Assembly (NCBI RefSeq): GCF_027497195.1 | Contig: NZ_CP114905.1 | Coordinates: forward strand, 6,831,001 to 6,895,000 | Length of the DNA: 64,000 nucleotides | Direction: 5' to 3' | Source of the DNA: Streptomyces sp. WMMC500 | Lineage (GTDB): Bacteria; Actinomycetota; Actinomycetes; Streptomycetales; Streptomycetaceae | In this document: piece by piece, positions 59,250-64,000 of the stretch | Numbering within the stretch: position 1 is the stretch's first letter | Layout: each line of letters opens with the position of its first letter | Notes under the pieces: generated by a model | Told to the model about the DNA's origin: nothing | Databases searched by the model: none | Seen by the model: the letters and a program-made list of their open reading frames with translations, nothing else | Translations under genes and position numbers: made by a program

Positions 59250-61520
59250 ATGGTTCTTCCCGCACGGTTCCCGCGAGCCTTGAGCGTCGCGACCGCGGTC
59301 GCGCTCGCCTGCACCGCACTCCCCGTCCTGACCGTCCCGGCGCCGGCCGCGCCGGCCGCATCCGCCGGCTCCGTGTCCGCGGTGGCCTCGTCTGCCACCG
59401 CCGACGAGGCGTGGCGCATCGTCCAGCAGTACACCGGCACCTGGACCAGCCCTCCCAGCAGGCTGACCGGCGGGGGAGCGGTCGACGCACCCCTGCTCGG
59501 CAATGGCGACGTGGGTGTCGCGATCGGCGGGGAGATCTCCCAACAGACCCTGTACCTGGGCAAGAACGACTTCTTCTCCGGCCAGAGCCATGCCATCAGA
59601 CCGCTGGGCCGGATCGTGTTCGACGCCCCCGGGCTGGCTGGCGCGTCGTACCGGACGGAGCAGGACATCGCGGAGGCGGAGGTCCGCGGCACGTACACCC
59701 TCGGCGACCAGACGCTCACCACCACGAGCTGGGTGGACGCCAACAGGGGCATGGTCGTGACCTCGTTCACGCTGAACGGGGGCGGCGCCCAGACCATCGA
59801 CATCCGCCTGCAGGACGGCGCCGGCCGCACACCGGGCGTGTCCACGACGGGCCACACCCTCAACGCCGACGTCGCCGCCGACACCGGGACCGGGTCCGAT
59901 CCGCGGGCGCGGATCGCGGCCCGCACCGTCGGGCAGAGCCAGCAGCTCACCGGCAACACCATCCGGCTGACGCTGTCCCCCGGGGGCACCTCCACCCTCG
60001 TCGCGGGGGTCGTCTCCAGCATCGACAGCGGGAGCTGGCGGGAGGACGCCACCGCGGCCGTGGCGAACCTCGACGAGCAGGACATAGCCGGTCACCTGGA
60101 GTCGCACCGGAACTGGTGGCGTGACTTCTGGTCGAAGTCGTACGTCGAGATCCCCGACAAGGCCGTCGAGAAGGGCTGGTACGGCTCGCTCTACCTGCTC
60201 GCCTGCGCGGCACGGGAGGGCAAGTACGCCCCCGGACTCTGGGGTAACTGGATCACCGGGCCGATGAACTGGAACGGTGACTACCACACCAACTACAACT
60301 ACCAGGCGCCGTTCTACGCAGGTATGTCCTCCAACCGCGTCGGGCAACTGGAGCCGTACGACCAGCCCGTCCTCGACTGGCAGTCCCGCGCCGAGCAACT
60401 CGCCGCGGAACACGGCTTCACCGGCGTGCTGTACCCGGTGGGCCTGTCACCCAAGGGCACGAGCGCGGACCTGAACCTGCACAACCAGAAGTCCAACGCG
60501 GCCAACCTCGCCAGCGTCATGGTCATGCGGTTCCAGTACACCCGGGACGCGGCCTACGCGGCCAAGGTCTACCCGTGGCTCAAGCAGGTCGGCCGGTTCT
60601 GGCAGGACTACCTGGTCTGGGACGAGGCCGGCAACCGGTACGTCATCACCAACGACGCCCCGCACGAAGGCCAGCCGTACCCCCAGACCAACAGCGGCAT
60701 GTCCCTCGGCCTGGTGAACCTGCTCTTTCGTGGCCTCGTCGACATCAGCGCGACCCTCGGCCAGGACTCCGAACTCCGCGACACCTGGCAGCACATCCTC
60801 ACCCACCTCAGCGACCTGCCGACGATGACCCTCGACGGCAAGCGGGTGCTGCGCGAGACCGAGGTCGGCAGCGACTTCCACAACGACGGAAACGACATCG
60901 TCGCGCAGCCGATATTCCCCGGGAACATGATCGGCCTCGACAGTGACCCGGACCGGATCCAGACCGCCCGCAACACGATCGACGCCCTGACCAACGCCTG
61001 GCACGGCGGCAACGCCCCCGCGACGTTCTACGCCGCCGCGGCCCGGGTGGGCTACGACCCCGCGAAGATACTTGCGAACCTCCACGAGGAGGCCACCGGC
61101 CAGAGCTATCCCAACATGGCCGTCCACCACAACGGCGGCGGAATGGAGAACGTCAACGTCCTCACCTCGGGGGTGAACGAGATGCTGCTCCAGTCGTTCC
61201 AGAACGACGTCAAGGTGTTCCCGACCTGGCCCACCGGCACGGACGGGAAGTTCGGCGACCTGCTCGCCTACGGGAACTTCCTGGTCTCCAGCAGCAAGGA
61301 GTCCGGCAGCGTCCAGTACGTGCAGGCCGTCAGCCGCAGCGGCCGTGAGTTCACCTTCACCAACCCCTGGCCGGGAAGCGTCCAGGTCTTCCGCAACGGC
61401 GCCGACGAAGGCACCGTGTCCGGGGCGAAGATCACCATCCCGACCTCGGCGGGAGACACCCTCCAGCTCGCCCCGGCCGGGACACCGCTTTCGAAGATCC
61501 GGTCCCAGCTCGTCGAATAG
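59250..61520 (+). CDS. Secreted GH95-like (alpha/alpha)6 glycosidase
   Basis: The protein has 756 residues. A signal peptide of about 35 residues is followed by an N-terminal beta-sandwich (PLLGNGDVGVAIGGEISQQT) and an (alpha/alpha)6 barrel. The barrel carries GLWGNWITGPMNWNGDYHTN then NYQAPFYAG; the NxN in HTNYNYQ parallels the substrate Asn pair of GH95 (DYHLNINLQ). NDAPHEGQ may hold the acid Glu. GH95 enzymes are alpha-1,2-L-fucosidases or L-galactosidases, but the divergence leaves the substrate open. It is controlled by a LacI operator and lies near a sugar-binding lipoprotein. Confidence 0.8.
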   Translation: MVLPARFPRALSVATAVALACTALPVLTVPAPAAPAASAGSVSAVASSATADEAWRIVQQYTGTWTSPPSRLTGGGAVDAPLLGNGDVGVAIGGEISQQTLYLGKNDFFSGQSHAIRPLGRIVFDAPGLAGASYRTEQDIAEAEVRGTYTLGDQTLTTTSWVDANRGMVVTSFTLNGGGAQTIDIRLQDGAGRTPGVSTTGHTLNADVAADTGTGSDPRARIAARTVGQSQQLTGNTIRLTLSPGGTSTLVAGVVSSIDSGSWREDATAAVANLDEQDIAGHLESHRNWWRDFWSKSYVEIPDKAVEKGWYGSLYLLACAAREGKYAPGLWGNWITGPMNWNGDYHTNYNYQAPFYAGMSSNRVGQLEPYDQPVLDWQSRAEQLAAEHGFTGVLYPVGLSPKGTSADLNLHNQKSNAANLASVMVMRFQYTRDAAYAAKVYPWLKQVGRFWQDYLVWDEAGNRYVITNDAPHEGQPYPQTNSGMSLGLVNLLFRGLVDISATLGQDSELRDTWQHILTHLSDLPTMTLDGKRVLRETEVGSDFHNDGNDIVAQPIFPGNMIGLDSDPDRIQTARNTIDALTNAWHGGNAPATFYAAAARVGYDPAKILANLHEEATGQSYPNMAVHHNGGGMENVNVLTSGVNEMLLQSFQNDVKVFPTWPTGTDGKFGDLLAYGNFLVSSSKESGSVQYVQAVSRSGREFTFTNPWPGSVQVFRNGADEGTVSGAKITIPTSAGDTLQLAPAGTPLSKIRSQLVE

Positions 61521-61605
61521 GCGGGCGCCGGCAGATCAGTCCACCCGACTGCCGGCGACGTCTTCCGTCCCTGACCGGCACACACGGCCCCTCGAACCCC
61601 CCGCC

Positions 61606-61879
61606 CCTGGAGCAGGACGCGAGCCGTCCGGCCCCCGGGGGGCCGTTCGTCGAATACGCGACCGCGGCCGGCACGGACGACATCGGTGAATCCGTACAGA
61701 AGTGGCTCCAGGAGTGGAGCGACAAGGCACGGGCAGGCGGCGGGCAGCACCACCAGGGCGACTGCGGCCTCGACGTGCCCCGACCGGAAAGTGACCACAC
61801 CGATCTCGCCAGGACCAACGCCGAAGGGCGGCTTCCTCAGCTCGGGGCCGCGGGTGAAGCGCGCACCCGAAAGGGTTAG
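61606..61879 (+). pseudogene. Coding-like open stretch without a start
   Basis: The frame ending at TAG 61877-61879 reads GPFVEYATAAGTDDIGESVQ, KWLQEWSDKARAGGGQHHQG and so on for about 90 codons, with mostly G/C third positions and a balanced composition. No ATG, GTG or ribosome site opens it, and I recognise no family. It may be the 3' remnant of a lost gene. The remainder of the 441-base gap 61521-61961 holds only the operator at 61879. Confidence 0.35.
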
Positions 61880-61890
61880 ATAACGTTATC
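61879..61890. promoter_or_regulatory. LacI-type operator O3 between convergent genes
   Basis: GATAACGTTATC is a perfect 12-bp palindrome, the best match in the window. It lies past the ends of both the GH95-like gene and the lacI-like gene, where no promoter is expected. Confidence 0.65.
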
Positions 61891-61961
61891 GTGGCTCGCC
61901 GGCTCCATGGACACCTCTCCTCTGACGGAGAGCCCGGAGTGGAGGGCGCGGGCCCGCGGAC

Positions 61962-62984
61962 TCAGGGGCGGATCTCGCCCGAACCGCGGATCGTCATCGA
62001 CACCGGGACGACGACGCTCTGCACCGGTCGCGCAGGGTCCGCAATCCGGGCACGAAGCAGCTCGACGGCCGTCGCACCGATGCGGGCGGTGTCCTGTGCG
62101 ACGACGGTGAGGGCGGGGCTCAGCAGGTCGGCCAGGGGCACGTCGTCGAATCCGACGATCGGCAGCCGGGCAGCCTCGGGGCCGAGCCGCCGCAACACCG
62201 CCAAGGTGGTGTCCATGTTGCCTGTGACCAGCGCCGTCGCAGGGTCGGGACCGTGGAGTGCCGCGTCCAGTGCCGCCCCGACCCGTTCGGCGGTGAGCTC
62301 ACCGGGGTGGATCAGGCCGTCAGTCGGCCCTCCGTGGGCGAGGAGGCATGCCCGGAAGGCGGCGGCGCGCTCATGCCCGGAGAAGACACGCTCGTCGTCG
62401 CCGATGTAGGCGACGCGCTTGTGCCCGTGCTTGCGAAGGTGATGGAAGGCCATGCCGATTCCTCCGGCATTGTCTGACATCACCGTGTCCACCGAGACGC
62501 CGCTCATGGGCCGGTCCATGGCGACCAGGGGCATCCCCGCGGCAAGCTCCGACTCCAGGTAGGAGTGGCTCTCGCCGATCGGTTCGACGATGACTCCGTC
62601 CAGCCGCTGGCGGCACATGGAGATCAGGATGTCGTGCTCGCGCTGTTCGTCGAAATCCGTGGAGGAGGCCAGCAGGGTGAGTCCGGCGGCGCGGGCCGTC
62701 TGCTCGATGGCGGCGAGTGCGGGGTTCGTCTCGGCGATCCGTCGCACCGCGGCGCCGATGGTGTCGCTGACACCGGTGCGCAGTTGCCGGGCCCGTTCGT
62801 CCGGGCGGAAGTTCAGCGCCTTGATCGCGGACTGCACCCGCGCCACGTAGTCGGGGCCGACGGTCGGGTCGTTGTTGACCACGCGGGAGACGGTACGCAG
62901 TGCGACGCCGGCCTCCCGGGCCACGTCGATCATGGTCGGTCGTTTGGCCCTCGACCGGCCGTTGCCTCCCGGCGCTGTCCGCAT
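61962..62984 (-). CDS. LacI-family sugar-responsive repressor
   Basis: The protein has 340 residues from ATG 62984; an upstream frame extends to 63038 but would start inside the operator. The helix-turn-helix (about 15-60) reads TMIDVAREAGVALRTVSRVV NNDPTVG, with the hinge RARQLRTG. The periplasmic-binding-like sensor shows SDTIGAAVRRI, LDGVIVEPIG, HHLRKHGHKRVAYIGDD and PIVGFDDVPLADLLSPALTV. The site O4 is in its promoter, so it is probably autoregulated. It controls the divergent sugar-binding gene and the GH95-like gene. Confidence 0.92.
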   Translation of the reverse strand: MRTAPGGNGRSRAKRPTMIDVAREAGVALRTVSRVVNNDPTVGPDYVARVQSAIKALNFRPDERARQLRTGVSDTIGAAVRRIAETNPALAAIEQTARAAGLTLLASSTDFDEQREHDILISMCRQRLDGVIVEPIGESHSYLESELAAGMPLVAMDRPMSGVSVDTVMSDNAGGIGMAFHHLRKHGHKRVAYIGDDERVFSGHERAAAFRACLLAHGGPTDGLIHPGELTAERVGAALDAALHGPDPATALVTGNMDTTLAVLRRLGPEAARLPIVGFDDVPLADLLSPALTVVAQDTARIGATAVELLRARIADPARPVQSVVVPVSMTIRGSGEIRP

Positions 62985-63004
62985 CTGTCCTACTTCCCAT
63001 CCGA

Positions 63005-63070
63005 GAAAACGTTGTTTCGACCCTTGACGCAGAGCCACACGCTGATCATACGCTTCGGGATAACGTTATT
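63005..63070. promoter_or_regulatory. Divergent lacI/SBP control region with LacI operators O4 and O5
   Basis: O4 GAAAACGTTGTTTC (63005-63018) lies 21 bases before the lacI start. O5 GATAACGTTATTC (63059-63071, core 63062-63067) follows TTGACG (63024-63029) and CATACG (63047-63052) at the start point of the sugar-binding gene. This is the same layout as the GH95-like promoter. Confidence 0.7.
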
Positions 63071-63137
63071 CCTGCGCTACCCCGGCGTCGAGCCCCCACC
63101 CTTGCCGGGGTCGCGCCGAACGTCTTGGAGAAGCTCC

Positions 63138-64000
63138 ATGAGACGCAATCGTATGCTCGCGGCCTGCCTCGCATCCGGCCTCGCACTCCTCGCAGCGTGC
63201 TCCGCACCGTCCACCGGGGGACGGGACGGTGACACCTCTCTTACGTACATGGTCTTCGAGACGCCGCATCTGACGGCATCCTTCTGGGACGGCTCGATCG
63301 AAAGAGCCGAGAAGCAGGTCCCCGGCGTGGGGATCAGGAAGCTCACCGCTCCGAGCACCGACCGGGACGCGTACGCCAAGCAACTCCAGGCGTCGGGCCA
63401 GTTCCCCGACCTGCTTCAGTCGATCTCTCCGTCGACGTTCGCGTCCGCCGGACTGCTCCAGCCGTACGACCAGACCTGGGTGGACGCGAACTTCCTGCTA
63501 CCACTCGGCAACGCCGTCAAGGGCAAGGTCTATATCCCGCCCACCAACTCACAGGTCATTCCCGAAGTCTTCTACAACAAGAAGCTGTTCGCGAAGGCCG
63601 GCATCACGGCTCCGCCGACGACATGGGCGGAGTTCACGGACGTCTGCGACAGGCTGAAGGCCGCCGGTATCACCCCGATCGAGCTGGGCGGCGGGGACCC
63701 TTTCGCCGCTTCCATGCCGCTGGTCGGCATCCTCTCGGCCGACGTGCTGGGCAAGAACCCGAACTGGCTCCAGGACCGCTACGCCGGCAAGGTCAAGTTC
63801 ACGGACCCGGACGTGGTGGCCGCCGCGACCAAGTATCGCAAGATGGCGAAGAGCGGCTACTTCCAGGACGGTGCCCTGGGGGTCAAGTACGCGGACTCGA
63901 TCACGAACTTCACCTCGGGGAAGGCCGCCATGTACGTCATGGGGAGCTGGTTCCTGGGCTCGGTACCGAAGGACCGTGCCGACGACTTCGCCGCGTTCCT
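63138..64000 (+). CDS. ABC sugar-binding lipoprotein (extracellular solute-binding protein family 1), cut by window end
   Basis: The gene opens at ATG 63138 after TTGGAGAAGC and stays open to the window end (287 codons). The signal peptide MRRNRMLAACLASGLALLAA ends in a lipobox with Cys near residue 21. Family 1 features follow: YAKQLQASGQFPDLLQSISP, VIPEVFYNKKLFAKAGITAP, PTTWAEFTDVCDRLKAAGIT and FTSGKAAMYVMGSWFLGSVP. It captures an oligosaccharide, probably a product of the GH95-like enzyme, for an ABC importer likely encoded just beyond the window. Confidence 0.9.
   Translation, partial: MRRNRMLAACLASGLALLAACSAPSTGGRDGDTSLTYMVFETPHLTASFWDGSIERAEKQVPGVGIRKLTAPSTDRDAYAKQLQASGQFPDLLQSISPSTFASAGLLQPYDQTWVDANFLLPLGNAVKGKVYIPPTNSQVIPEVFYNKKLFAKAGITAPPTTWAEFTDVCDRLKAAGITPIELGGGDPFAASMPLVGILSADVLGKNPNWLQDRYAGKVKFTDPDVVAAATKYRKMAKSGYFQDGALGVKYADSITNFTSGKAAMYVMGSWFLGSVPKDRADDFAAF

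Overview
The window is a GC-rich actinobacterial chromosome segment, most likely from a Streptomyces or close relative. The signs are third positions almost always G or C, frequent GTG and TTG starts, four-base ATGA/GTGA overlaps between operon genes, a KstR homologue, a predicted mycothiol-dependent enzyme, an F420-type (deazaflavin) reductase and a GH19/GH18 chitinase pair. No rRNA, tRNA, CRISPR array, prophage or intact insertion sequence was seen. Calls rest on reading the sequence and remembered family motifs; no database search was run.

Region 1 (0-24.6 kb) is a run of small regulator/exporter modules. It holds a DHA2 exporter with a C-terminal winged-helix-like domain, a peptidoglycan-binding membrane protein, a TetR/exporter pair, an XRE-cupin/exporter pair, and a TetR gene coupled to a DUF6069 membrane gene behind a double palindrome. 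Single metabolic genes follow (deazaflavin reductase, DHFR-like reductase, HAD phosphatase, GDT1-type exporter, FetB-type permease, secreted HNH nuclease). Next come a coupled pair of unknown genes, a MarR-controlled operon (WrbA, cupin, exporter, imine-reductase-like protein), a phosphatase, a DUF2000/AraC pair, and a MurA homologue fused to an XRE DNA-binding domain.

Region 2 (24.6-31.4 kb) is one operon read on the minus strand behind a cobalamin riboswitch. In order it encodes a membrane-anchored alpha/alpha-toroid protein, a second membrane-anchored small protein, EcfT, a fused double EcfA ATPase and a CbrT-like S component. All five genes overlap by four bases. I read it as a cobalamin ECF importer with two dedicated surface proteins that may form a split, transcobalamin-like capture module.

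Region 3 (31.5-48.3 kb) contains a toroid/methyltransferase/glycosyltransferase operon divergent from a KstR-type regulator, a mycothiol-type enzyme, a DUF5336-like protein, an amidase, a methyltransferase, an exporter, a CapA protein and a MaoC hydratase. KstR-like operators lie before both kstR and maoC. The conserved Nif3 - zinc ribbon - RNase H/CobC-phosphatase trio follows.

Region 4 (48.3-54.5 kb) has two more regulator/exporter pairs. One is preceded by three tandem 14-bp repeats carrying six GTAC tetramers. A KDPG-type aldolase and YaaA follow. Region 5 (54.5-64 kb) is a secreted polysaccharide-degradation island: a GH87 alpha-1,3-glucanase, GH18 and GH19 chitinases with tandem DasR-like sites, a GH95-like glycosidase, a LacI regulator with five matching operators, and a sugar-binding lipoprotein cut by the window end.

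The stretch 33283-33577 and the first 209 bases show nothing I can support.
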